Shown here: positions 1 through 58,671 of the stretch, piece by piece | How positions within the stretch are numbered: the first letter of the stretch is position 1 | Layout of the letters: every line of letters starts with the position of its first letter | Source: Corydoras sp. C115 | Lineage: Eukaryota; Chordata; Actinopteri; Siluriformes; Callichthyidae | Length of the DNA: 64,000 nt | NCBI GenBank assembly: GCA_019802505.1 | Contig: JAFMOC010000019.1 | Span: 2,879,501-2,943,500, forward strand | Direction: 5' to 3' | Translations under genes and position numbers: made by a program | Notes under the pieces: model-generated | Database searches by the model: none | Told to the model about the DNA's origin: nothing | The model's input: only the letters and a program-made list of their open reading frames with translations

Positions 1-75
1 GAAAACACTTGTCGTTTCCATCCAGTGCATCAAATGTTTGGTCCTTTTCATGTCCTCATTGATTTCTATTTTCAG

Positions 76-367
76 ATTTAACTTCCGAACATTCCGCTGG
101 ACTCAGACGATGCTGTTTGCGATCAAGGAAATCAATAAAAGTCCTTCCCTGCTTCCAAATACAGAACTGGGCTTTGTCATCTACGACTCCTGCTTCACCA
201 TTTCAAAAGCAGTCGAGGGGACACTGACTTATCTGACCGGTCAGGATGAGGCCGTGCCAAACTACCGTTGTGGGAATGGACCCCCACTCGCTGCAATGGT
301 GGGGGCTGGAGGCTGTGACCTCTCTGTCGCCACGGCTCGTATCCTGGGCCTCTACTACTTTCCACAG
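76..367 (+). CDS. OlfC-like receptor, exon A (ligand-binding lobe 1)
   Basis: The acceptor is tctattttcag before 76 and the donor is CAG|gtgaaa after 367. The exon is 292 nt: one base completing a codon plus 97 codons. It encodes FNFRTFRW through LGLYYFPQ, matching the family's lobe-1 segment that contains the conserved IYDSC. The preceding exon is off the window. Confidence 0.88.
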
Positions 368-3300
368 GTGAAAAAACAGTCTGATGTGAATTCTGCATTA
401 ATAGTGCCTTTGATTTACAGTAAGATGTTCCTGCATTAAAGTTCTGTGAAATTTGCATGTTCTCCCATTGTCTGTTTGCATTCTCTGTGGGACTTTTGAT
501 TAGTGTTTGTCTCTCCTCCTTTTTTAGGTGAGTTACTCCTCTTCATGCTCAGTGCTGGAGAGCAGGTTTCAGTATCCCACCTTCCTTCGAACCATACCTA
601 GTGATGAGCACCAGTCAGTGGCCATGGCTCAACTGGTGTTGCGTTTCGGCTGGGCCTGGGTGGGCACCATCGCCTCTGATGATGACTACGGAAAGTATGG
701 AATCAAGCGTTTCAAGGAGGTGGTGGAGGAGGCAGGCGTTTGCATCTCCTTTTCAGAGACCCTCCCTAAGTTTAGTGCACCTGAGACTATCCAGCGCATC
801 GTGCGCACCATTATGGATTCCACAGCCAAGATTGTGGTGGTGTTCTCATCTGATGTGGATATGAGTCCCCTGCTGGAGGAGCTGATGCGCAACAGAGTGA
901 CCAACCGCACCTGGATTGCGAGCGAGAACTGGGTTACATCTGCACTGATTGCAGGCCAGCCGGACGTCATGTCTGTGCTGGGGGGTGCGATCGGCTTCGC
1001 CATCCCACGTGCACAGATCCCAGGCCTGCAGGAACACCTGCTCAACATCGACCCATACCAGGACAACCTGACTGAGGAGTTCTGGGAAACGGCTTTCAAC
1101 TGCACCCTCAGTTACAGCCGTGCACTAATGAATGCACGAGCACAGCTAGACACGCAGGTGGGAAACGCCACGGCGTCACGGGTGGCCGCCAGAGTGGCAC
1201 CAGATGGTTTGTGCACGGGGAGTGAGAGTCTGGTGAAACTGAATAACACTTATTCAGACGTGTCGCAGTTAAGGCTCACATACAATGTTTATAAGGCGGT
1301 GTATGCAGTGGCCTATGCCCTGCACAACCTGGAGTACTGCGTGCCGGGGAAAGGGCCTTTCGTGGGCGGATCGTGTGCTGACATTAATAAGTTCGAGCCG
1401 TGGCAAGTGAGTGACATCACAGATTACACATTCAGTTCAGTTACAATCCATTAGTTGGACTTAAAAGCTATATGAACAAAAGTATTGGAACACCTACATG
1501 TTACTTTTAATGAGTTAGTCCCCCTTTGGCAGCCATAACCAAATTCAACAACCGTCCAACAACTGCAATGAAACACCTGAATTTAGTGATTTAAGAGGAG
1601 TCCCAATCCTTTTGCCCTCCATTGTACCATGTCAATAGCTTTTAAACAGATTATAGAGAGAATATTCAGATAATATTATATTGATCTGAAAGCTGTAGCA
1701 GTTGTTAGATTAAACCGTGCTTGCTCTTTTATAGTTGATGTACTATTTGAAAAACCTTCGCTTCAACGTGCCTCACACTGGAGAGGAGATATTCTTCAAT
1801 GACGGCGAAGTGCCTGGATTTTATGAGATCCTGAACTGGCAGAGGGCCTCTGATGGGGGAGTCACATACACACACATCGGACATTACAACAGCACAGCGG
1901 CGGTGGGTGAACGGCTGTACGTTGACAACTCCTCCATCATATGGCACAACGACGGACGGGTGGTCAGTGGAATTCTTATATTTTATACTCTGTTGTTAGA
2001 TTCAGTATTCCACTGATCAAAAATCAGTAGGTGATAATATATATCTCATTACTAAGAGCTTTTTGTTTTCCTCCCGTTGGCTCGCAGTCTCCTCGGTCTG
2101 TATGCAGTGAGAGATGCCAGCCTGGCACCAGGATGGGAATCAGGCAGGGGGAACCCGTCTGCTGCTTTGACTGTATCCCCTGTGCAGATGGAGAGATTTC
2201 TAACACCACAGGTCAGCTTGCACTTATGAAGCATCATCAGCATTTCTCTGTCAGATAGAACATGCAAACTCTACACACAAAGGAATTCTGGCTGTTTGTA
2301 ATTTGATCGACAAGAGTCTGAATAAATAAAATAATTATTGTGCTGTATTTTATGTTTAAAACCTGTTTTTGTGTCCCTCAGATGCCAGAGGTTGCATTCA
2401 GTGCAGTGAAGACTACTGGTCCAATGCCAACCGTGATGCCTGTGTCCCCAAAACCATTGAATTCCTGGACTTTGGTGAGGCTCTGGGCATCACACTGATA
2501 GTCATTGCAGTTTTTGGGGCTCTTTTGACCGTGGTGGTGGCAGTGGTCTTCCTGAAATTCCTAAACACTCCTGTAGTGCAGACCAATGACCCGTTACTCA
2601 GCTTTACCCTGCTGCTGGGGCTGGTGATCACATTCCTGTGCTCCATAGTCTTCCTGGGTGAACCAAAGCTCTGGTCGTGCATGACCAGCCAGGTGGCACT
2701 GGCTCTCGGCTTTGCCCTTGCGCTGTCATCCCTCATGGGTAAGTCCTCGCTGCTGATGCTGAGGGCAAGAGCCATTAAAGCCATGAAGGCTGCAGCGAAA
2801 GCCGCTAAGGTGGCGGCCGCCGCCTCAGAGCAGAGTCCTGATACCGCGGCCATCGCTCCGGCTATACCACAGAAGAACGACATCGATCCGATCAAGCCGC
2901 CACAGCAGAGAGCCATGATGATCGTGTGTTCGCTGATCCAGGCTATCGCTTGCACCGTTTGGCTCATTTTACTCCCTCCACATCCTGTAAAGAACACTGC
3001 CGCCCAGAATATCAAAATTATCCTGGAATGTGACCCAGGCAACGTTATTTTTATCTGCTGCATCTTTGGCTACGATGTGCTTTTGGCGCTGCTTGCATTC
3101 GCCTTTGCATTCATCGCGCGCAAGCTTGAGGATCATGTCAGCGAGGGCAAATGCATCACATTCGGCATGCTGGTCTTCTTCATTGTCTGGATCTCTTTTG
3201 TTCCTGCCTACCTGAGCACTCGAGGTAAGTTCATGGTGGCTGTGCAAATCTTCGCCATCTTGGCCTCCAGTTTCGGCCTACTGGCCTGCATCTTCCTCCC

Positions 3301-3439
3301 CAAATGTTACGTGCTCCTGGTTAAACCGGACAGGAACAAGCAGGAGCTGATGGTGCCCAGAACCAAGCCGCGAGACACAGGAACCTCTGGGACATCCGCT
3401 AGCACTGCGAATGGCACCATCTCCACCATACAGGGATAA
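76..3439 (+). CDS. OlfC / V2R-like class C GPCR (5' part outside window)
   Basis: This is a family C seven-transmembrane receptor, predicted to be a plasma-membrane chemoreceptor of the fish OlfC (vomeronasal type 2-like) group, which mostly detects amino acids. Five exons are visible (76-367, 528-1406, 1735-1962, 2088-2211, 2382-3439) and join in frame, giving about 860 residues. In order they encode the Venus-flytrap ligand domain (FRWTQTMLFAI, LPNTELGFVIYDSC, TIPSDEHQSVAMAQL, FGWAWVGT), the nine-cysteine domain (SVCSERCQPGTRMG, CCFDCIPCADGEISN) and the 7TM domain ending at PKCYVLLVKP. The signal-peptide exon is missing because the window starts inside the gene. No internal stop or frameshift is seen. 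CaSR or T1R are less likely because of overall motif spelling; the exact OlfC subfamily is not assigned. The stretch between TM3 and TM4 is unusually long. Confidence 0.9.
528..1406 (+). CDS. OlfC-like receptor, exon B (main Venus-flytrap exon)
   Basis: The acceptor is ctcctccttttttag and the exon opens with GTG AGT TAC (VSY), the usual start of this V2R exon; the donor is TGGCAA|gtgagt. It has 293 whole codons and carries the amino-acid-pocket stretch YSSSCSVLES, the FGWAWVG strand, and several N-glycosylation sequons (NRT, NLT, NCT, NAT). It ends at INKFEPWQ. Confidence 0.9.
1463..1640. mobile_element. Tc1-like element fragment in an OlfC intron
   Basis: The stretch acaaaagtattggaacac followed by cccctttggcagccataac matches the terminal and subterminal sequence of a decayed Tc1-type element that recurs in this window (for example at 14240, 24615 and 44400). 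It lies in the intron between exons B and C. Confidence 0.6.
1735..1962 (+). CDS. OlfC-like receptor, exon C (end of ligand domain)
   Basis: The acceptor is tgctcttttatag. The exon has 76 codons, from LMYYLKNLRF through FYEILNWQ and DNSSIIWHNDGRV. The donor is placed at GTG|gtcagt, which keeps phase 0 with the next exon. An alternative donor three bases upstream (CGG|gtggtc) would remove one Val. Confidence 0.87.
2088..2211 (+). CDS. OlfC-like receptor, exon D (cysteine-rich domain)
   Basis: The acceptor is ggctcgcag and the donor is ACACCACAG|gtcagc. The exon is 124 nt (41 codons plus one base). It encodes SPRSVCSERCQPGTRMG and CCFDCIPCADGEISN, the conserved cysteine-rich linker that couples the ligand domain to the membrane domain. 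Confidence 0.9.
2382..3439 (+). CDS. OlfC-like receptor, exon E (seven-transmembrane domain and stop)
   Basis: The acceptor is gtgtccctcag. The exon is 1058 nt and ends at TAA (3437-3439). It begins DARGCIQCSEDYW and covers all seven membrane segments, for example ITLIVIAVFGALLTVVVAVV, FTLLLGLVITFLCSIVF and FGMLVFFIVWISFVPAYL. The IL2 region (about 2762-2902) is Ala/Lys-rich and about 30 residues longer than in typical V2R proteins. The C-tail after PKCYVLLVKP is Ser/Thr/Gly-rich. Confidence 0.9.
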
Positions 3440-3888
3440 GTTATGGTGATTGATTTTTCAGAGTTGATCACGTTTGCACTGGATGATGTGCGTTTCTTCA
3501 CCTAATGGATCATTTTAGTGACTTTAAAAAAGACAGCTTCTGTCATAAAAGCTATTTTTATTAAAACTAAATCAGGGATGTAAAGGAATCAGCGGACATT
3601 AGGGTGTACGTCTATCATATCAAAACCCTTATAACATTTATAATATGTATACTTTATTAAAAATTAAAAAAATAACTGTTACTATTATTGCATGTAATAA
3701 CACAATTATAACACTACTTTATATTATCGTCAATTATTAACTCTGTAAATACAACTTATATTATTCATTTAACACCAAATTATTATTGTTTGTTAGTTGA
3801 ACCCATGCAGCTTTATTGATGGCTGATGTTGAACTAAGGTTTTTATTGTTAGCATGGGGTTTGTGTTGGAATCATGAAGCTCTGTGTA

Positions 3889-3912
3889 CCCCCCCCCCCC
3901 CCCCCCCCCCCC
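3889..3912. repeat. Poly(C) tract
   Basis: An uninterrupted run of 24 cytosines lies about 450 bp after the OlfC stop codon. Confidence 0.95.
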
Positions 3913-4224
3913 ACCCCTTTCAAAAAAAAGCAATGCTAATACACTCATAAAGAGCAAACTGTGAAATAAATTGTCACATGACATCCATCACCATGAATGA
4001 AGCAGCTGTTTGTCGGTGAAACTGAGAAAATGCACCATGAGACTTGGAAAAGGATGTGAACTTAATAACTTCATATAATTTTATTTCAATGGGATTCTTC
4101 TATATATTTATAATTGAGATTTAAAATTTGCATTGCAGTATGTATTTATCTCATGTAAAATATGCAGATTTAAATGTTTTGTCTGGTTTTTTTATTTTAA
4201 AACTTGTCATCTTTACTGATACAA

Positions 4225-4230
4225 AATAAA
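4225..4230 (+). terminator. Candidate OlfC poly(A) signal
   Basis: A canonical AATAAA lies about 790 bp downstream of the OlfC stop codon. Another AATAAA lies at 3965-3970. Which is used is unknown. Confidence 0.35.
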
Positions 4231-4845
4231 TGCAACCGAGCCAAGTAAACCTGATTCTGTCCCATTCTTAAAGAACAACACAAAGATTGTCTTAGAACCT
4301 TTTAGAAACACTTACAGTATTCGTTATGGGCTGTGTTTGGAGGTTTTAAGTCTAATGCACTAAATGAACAAAATTATTTGGACGCCTACACATTAGTTAC
4401 TTTTCAGGGGCATTCCTGTCTTTGCTTACACTTTTCTGCAAAGGCCTTCTGTAACATTTTTAATGAATCTGTGGCAGTTATGTGGGAGTTACTTATATAT
4501 TGTATTGTTTGTTTATGTAGAGTTGCTTTTGTACATGCAGCACAAAACAAGATTATTTAAATAATTAACACATACTTCCAATTTGGAAAAAAATCATCAG
4601 AATCAGCCTGAGGATTGTAAATACAGTGAGCACGAACCCTGGAAGAGTAAACTAAACAGTAAGATATTAAATATTAAAAATCTTATGTTCTTATGGGTTA
4701 GTAGTAATGGTTGTAACCAGACCAATGCTTAATTTATAATTCTAAGAGTGACACCAGTCTTTTTAATTTTAGTAAATAAAATGATGTGTTCCAGTAACTA
4801 CTGCTGTTTGGAAACCAGTGATATAAACACTGCTTTTATTTTTAT

Positions 4846-4971
4846 GTCTGTCTGTCTGTCTGTCTGTGTGTACTGTCTGTCTTTCACCGAGCCACTTAGA
4901 ATTTTAGCTGTGTGATGGGATTGTTCTATAATTGGAGGGTTAAAAGCATATGCTGTTTGAGGGCTGGACTG

Positions 4972-5004
<33 letters not shown>
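4846..5004. repeat. CTGT tetranucleotide and TG dinucleotide repeats
   Basis: A short (CTGT)n near 4846-4866 is followed by (TG)n at 4973-5004. Confidence 0.9.
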
Positions 5005-5006
<2 letters not shown>

Positions 5007-5924
5007 CGTGTCTGGATGTTCCAGTGTCTGTGTGAGTTAATAAAACATTTATATATCCGATCAAGGAAGAGAACAAATCTGGTCCAATCTCTGAAGGTAT
5101 GTTTAATAAACTATATCAGTATTTTTGGATAATAACATTATGTTTGGAGAAATGGATTTACTTTCAACCTCACTGCAGGGAGTCAGAGTGATTTAAACTG
5201 TATACGAGATATTAACAGCTATTCCTGCCTCTAACATAAGGATTGTGTAAAGAGAGGAACAGGGACCCAGCTTCACTTCTCTTTCATTACTCTTATTAAG
5301 AATCAGCTCTTTGGGGCAGTTGTAGGATTGTGGTTAAGTAACCAGCCTTGTGACCAAAAGGTCCCCAGTTTGGTTCCCAGTGCAACCGAGTTCTATAGCT
5401 GTCCTTGGACAAGACACCGAACCCCGATTGCCAGGCATTTTATTCACACAGCTTTGAATATTCACTGTCATGTTTGTTTATACATCATATATAATTGTGA
5501 TTACGTTTCCAGGTGTGTTGGGATCATACTGATGGAAATAGTAGGACATTCATCAGGTTGTAACCCTGGAGACCACCACTGCTTGAAGATGCCCCTCAGG
5601 TTAGTAGTAAGACCTGGTGTTTCTATCTACCTCAAATGCTTTGTGTGTAGGATCTGCAATAATCAGAACAAGGTATCAGGACACAACTCATTGCTTAATA
5701 CAGGGGTTTTATCCAGCTCCATTTTTTTATATCCCATGTATAAAATCAAGCACATAGTCATGCATTATTGACAGTAGTATACATCCAGCTTTGTGCTAAC
5801 AGTTTGGGGAAGGCCCTGATGAAATGTGATTAATGATAATGCGCATACTATTCTCAATAGCAATGAATGTAATCGAAATGTAGCCTGAGTTCAGGTGAGG
5901 GATGAAAACAACATGAGTGTGAAC

Positions 5925-6152
5925 TTAATACTGGATGATTATTAGTCCACTTCGTCTGGGCAGCGTGCAATTCGCTGTGTACTTGAACGAGTTCTCACCC
6001 CCGTATCTGAGCCAGGACCTGACATCCCGATGCTTGGGTTTCTTTCCTTCACCCGTGAAATTGGCTCGATCAGGCTTCATGTGCTTTTCTATCTCAGATT
6101 CTATCTCTTGTTCCATGCCACCACAGGCCAGCAGTGACCTCCGAGCTCGTTT
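5925..6152 (-). other. Unidentified protein-like ORF
   Basis: The minus strand is open for about 75 codons and ends in TAA at 5927-5925. An ATG at 6116 starts a 63-residue reading with MEQEIESEIEKHMKP and RSWLRYGGENSFKYTA. Composition is charged and mixed, unlike the surrounding AT-rich DNA, so it could be an exon, a small gene or a retrocopy remnant. I do not recognise the family. No clear splice sites or poly(A) signal fix its limits. Confidence 0.35.
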
Positions 6153-6289
6153 TCATCACTCTTTCTATACGAGATGAACCAAGTGCAGTGGATCACAGTA
6201 CTACAGTCTTATGTAAAATCACCTATTTTTCATTTACAGTTACTGTTCTTTTAATGGGGATGAGTTTAAAAGTAACATTGTTTTATGTG

Positions 6290-6362
6290 GGCAGTATGGT
6301 GGCTGAGTGGTCAGAACGTTCGCCTCTCAGTGCTGGGGATCCAGGTTCAAATCCCCATCTGA
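6290..6362 (+). mobile_element. SINE head fragment
   Basis: The sequence ggtggctgagtggtcagaac, followed by ttcgcctctcagtgctgggg and ggttcaaatcccc, matches the box A/box B head of the tRNA-derived SINE found in full at 35691-36038. The body is missing. Confidence 0.75.
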
Positions 6363-6583
6363 CTTTCCGTGATATCCCCTTTTCATAGTCTTTGATACAT
6401 TGCACATCCTGCAGACGTGCGGAGAACAAACTAATTTGCAAAAGGCTAATAGTGTAATGCCTTTATTGGTAATTGAAACTGGGACCTTTTGGCTTTGAGC
6501 TAAGAGTGAAATTAAATTATTAAAATTTGATTAATTTTATTTATTTATTATTTATTGTTTAGAAACCATTTTGGAGACAAATA

Positions 6584-6586
<3 letters not shown>

Positions 6587-6657
<71 letters not shown>
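6587..6657. repeat. TA dinucleotide repeat
   Basis: About 71 bp of uninterrupted (TA)n, followed by T-rich DNA with a long T run near 6727-6751. Confidence 0.95.
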
Positions 6658-6659
<2 letters not shown>

Positions 6660-7226
6660 TTCCTTTATAAATTGTCTTTTTTTTTTTTTTACTGAGGACA
6701 AGAGCCCCAATTATTTTTTTTGATCTTTTTTTTTTTTTTTTTTTTTTTTTTCTTTGTTTCCTGAAATAATTTATAAACCTTAATACATATTCATGATTTT
6801 CTGGCAGTGTAGAGTTTGTGGATATTTATAGCTGTGTTTAAAAGGTCCGTACTCTTTCCATATTACTTAAGCAGTCTATCTGATGTTCCTTGAAGTTTTA
6901 AGGCTCGTAATTCAGATTGTAATCGGCCATTGGTGTCTGTTACTCTGAGTGACATGCCAAACTTCTGTAAGCATCCTGCTTTACCCCACTTAGCGTTAAC
7001 TCATCCTGCAGAGTGGCTATGGCTCTTAGCCAGATCCAGTTTCACCCCGAGGACAAGAGGAGGTTATAAGAGAGGTGGAAGGCCAGAAGATGACACAGAT
7101 AGCAGGAGGTAGGGTAAGAGAGTCTGTGCACAATAGCAAACAAAGGGAATGTGAGCTTATTCTGGCACTGCTCTAAGCGTAAACAAAGTTCTTCAGGTCC
7201 ACTTGGCAGGTGAGGAGTCTGCCACA

Positions 7227-55456
<48,230 letters not shown>

Positions 55457-58145
55457 GGATTTCGGCCAAATGTCTCTGGTGTGGTTCCTGATTTCTACAC
55501 AGCTCCTGTTCCCGCTGGGTTTGCTCTCTCATGGGAATCTCACAGAGATGAGCCTGGTGTTCTGTTTGCGCATGCCCCCCACCCACTCTGATTTTGCCAC
55601 CTTGCGTCACCATGACGTTAAGCACCATGCAATGCATCACAAACCGTCATGTAGCAGGAGAGTGCTGTGCTCTGAGACCTGCGAGGCTACGCTCTAATAC
55701 ACCACCCCTGACCTCAGTGTCCTGACCCCTCACCTGAGCCCAGGGAGATACTGAAGACTTAGTTGGAGCATGTCACCCTCTGCTGTTCATACAGGGAACA
55801 ACAGCCTTGTTTCCTGCAACGGAGAGCTCAGACTCTGCCACCAAGGCATTATGTGCAAAGCTTGCTGAATGAGCTCCTGCATCACTAACTGCATCATCAG
55901 CTAATGAAAATAATGTGTGTTTAGTAGGAACAGACATGTATAATTTTATCAGAGTAACATGTAGTTTTTAAGCTGTTAACCTTAGAGACCTTAGAGTTAG
56001 GAACAAAGCCAGAACTAGTGCCGCAGCTAGCAATCCAGCCTCAGTCTACTGATATTAAATATAATAACATCATATACATCATGATTCAATAGAACGAGTG
56101 ATCAACAGGCAGAATGCAGTTCCTCTCTCTCATGACCTTCAGTGGGACTTTCTGGTTCGGTTCAGTGTTGATTGGTTTAGATGTTTTCTTGAGCAGTTTC
56201 TTGATTTTCACATTCAGTATGAAAGCCATATTTTTACGGCTGGTTTGAATCTTTTAGGTGATTTGATTTGATTAATGATGGGCATGTTTTGATGTTTTGA
56301 TTTAGAATTTAGAATATTACAAGCTTCATATCACCATCATCATCATCATTCATGATGCAGCCAAAAAAAGCAGCCTGATGCCACAAATCAAAACTGTAAC
56401 ACAGAGATTGTGACGTTTGAGTTTTGGATCACATGCGTCCATTCACTGCAGGTTCTGTTTATCTTTTGTGAGTTGTTTATTGGTTCATTTAGGAAACTGA
56501 GTCCTTTGATGCGAACTTAATATTAATTTTGGTGTTGGGCCTGGGTTGACTTTAATAATGTAAACTTTAATAATGACCTGATCCTCCTGGATTTGATTAA
56601 GCAAGTGGTTAAGAGCCTCCCATTGGATAATTACTGCATGTGATTGTTTCAGCTGCAACAAGTTATTTAGCTTTTCGTTTGTTAAGCACCCATTTTGGAG
56701 AGACACGTTGTGTTGTCGGACGGCAGGTGGCTCTGGGTGGAGGTTCCATGTTCTCTGTGTGGTTTTCCTCAGGGTTCTCCAGTTTCCTCCCACAGTCCAA
56801 AAAACATGGATTCAAGGTACATGGTTTGTTCTAAATGACCCCTTTTTATATTGTGAGTGAGTGTGTGTGTAGTAATGAATTGGCATCCTGGGTGTATCTG
56901 TCCAGCGCCTGAAACATGCAAATGATTTTGGTTATGCAAAAAATATTCCTCTGCTTCAGAGACCAAATTGTAAGAGCGGTTCAGAGAGCAACAGAACAGA
57001 CCTGAGTAGTGTGTCAACACAGCAGTATTATAAGTGCAGTTGGTTGTATGTGTGTGTGTGTGTGTGCGTCAGGTGCACAGAAATCCTGTGGCGTTTAACC
57101 TGTCTGCATTTCTGTACATCAATACAATTAAAAAAAAAAGTGAATGGTTGTAAATTCCCATAATCCAGCTCGATTCAGTTTGTATACAGAGAACCAACTG
57201 CTGTGCACAATGTTCACCTCTCATCTTTATTAACTTTATGCCTATACTATTGTTGGATGTATTTATAGTTTCTTCATTTCATGTTTTGTACTGCAACATT
57301 TCCTCCTGCTGAATTTTCGAAGAAAATGTGCAAAACATGTTTAAAGTAAAAAGTGCTGGTGATACGAAATCTTGTGTTTCAGAGACAAACGTCAAACTTT
57401 CTCCAAACTCTGTCTCTGCGTCGGTAAAAAAGAAGTGGTCAGTGTCATGATGTATTTTTGTTTCTACATACTCACTAGCTGCTTTATTAGATTCACCTTC
57501 TTATAACCACATTCTTTATTTGATCAGCTTGTTATTTTGATGTTTGGCATGTTATAGTTCTCTGATTACAGACTGTTGTTCGTCTGCTTCTCTGACGTTT
57601 TTGCGCTCCAATAATCAGGATCAGCACAGAGTAGGTGTTATCCCTGCAACCTCAGATGCATTATTCAATGTAAGAGGTCACTTCACCACTGTGAGCACTG
57701 TAGTGACTGCTCCGAAATCATAGGAAGGCCTATGCCAGTATTAGTAAGGTTCCTAACAGCGTGCTCGGTGAGTGTAGACACGTCATGTTGCTTTAGTTCA
57801 CCACTGGACCGAGTGCCTTGATGCTAATCTGCTTGTGCGACACAGGGCTTCTGCATTCTTCTTAACATGTAAATAAGCAAGAAACCATGTTCATGACCTC
57901 ATGTTGCTTTGAAACAGAATAATGCAAGAGTATTATTATTCTTTTTGTTTTTAAAGCTTTATATATAAATATATTTATTTATTAAGGAACAAATGAATGA
58001 AATGTACAGGCTGTTTAAATCTCTGCTTATTGATGCATTGTACTCATCATGAATTTCGCTCCTGGACTGAACGCAGCAACTTCTGTATATGCAGTAAAGA
58101 GATTTAGATTTCATTCTGGAAATAAACTGTTGAAAAAGAAAACTG
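55457..58145 (+). other. kcnab1: Probable kcnab1 3' UTR
   Basis: The region has no other gene. A canonical AATAAA at 58121-58126 could end a UTR of about 2.7 kb. Within it lie a diverged SINE fragment (about 56690-56910), a short TG run near 57050 and a piece of the tttattag-type non-autonomous repeat (about 57470-57720). The UTR extent is inferred. Confidence 0.5.
58121..58126 (+). terminator. kcnab1: Candidate kcnab1 poly(A) signal
   Basis: AATAAA in the context tggaaataaactgttg, 2.66 kb after the stop codon. It is the last canonical plus-strand signal before the convergent ssr3 gene. Confidence 0.45.
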
Positions 58146-58289
58146 TCCATGTGGTAAATCTGTCCTGAAAAAACATGACAGGAACTAGATCATAAAAATA
58201 CTGCATCTAAGTATTTTATTAACTAAAAAAAGTTATGAATACATTTTAGCATTAAGATTTAAATAATCCCACAAAGAGAACAAACTCAA

Positions 58290-58365
58290 CCCGATCGGAA
58301 TAAGAACCTGGGAGCGCCAGTGGTGAGAGATGGACGTGCTGACCAGTAAGCCACTGTGCCCTCCA
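58290..58365 (-). mobile_element. SINE head fragment between convergent genes
   Basis: The antisense head aagaacctgggagcgccagt, with gtgctgaccagtaagccact, matches the SINE head. It lies between the kcnab1 and ssr3 3' ends. Confidence 0.7.
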
Positions 58366-58432
58366 ACATGTAATTCAGAATGTTAATAATGAATGGATAA
58401 CAAACAATAGTGTTGAATGAATTCGCCATTTT

Positions 58433-58438
58433 TTTATT
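58433..58438 (-). terminator. ssr3: Candidate ssr3 poly(A) signal
   Basis: TTTATT on the plus strand gives AATAAA on the minus strand, about 170 bp after the ssr3 stop codon. Other signals further downstream are possible. Confidence 0.4.
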
Positions 58439-58604
58439 TGGTACAAAAAATGAAGGACTGGATTCTGACAGACTGTTCTGTATTTTGGGGTATTGAATAT
58501 CCACAAGGACAAATCCATTCTGATCCAGTTCATTCGTTCAGCTAACCCCCCCATCCAGCCAGCATCCCAGCCTCTCGATCATCTCATCTGTTCATCAGCT
58601 GCGC

Positions 58605-58671
58605 TCACTTCGAACCCGTGGACAGCAGAGCAATGAGACCAGAGGAGGCGCTGATGGACAGAATGTAGTTT
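58605..58671 (-). CDS. ssr3: ssr3 exon 5 and stop codon
   Basis: 67 nt encoding NYILSISASSGLIALLSTGS and K, then TGA (58607-58605). The acceptor is gattctgttacag. Confidence 0.96.

Larger units (their letters stand above)
3440..7226. other. OlfC-kcnab1 intergenic region
   Basis: The region is AT-rich with a 24-base C run (3889-3912), CTGT and TG repeats (4846-5004), a TA repeat (6587-6657) and a T run near 6727. It also holds SINE pieces (about 5305-5420 and 6290-6362), Tc1 scraps (about 4360-4450 and 5795-5850) and one unidentified minus-strand ORF (5925-6152). The kcnab1 promoter and 5' UTR for the first isoform should lie near its right end, but no core promoter motif is convincing. Confidence 0.6.

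Noticed and set aside
2413..3063. 216-codon minus-strand ORF
   Set aside because: It is the antisense shadow of the OlfC 7TM exon. The sense strand carries clear family motifs and the antisense product has none.
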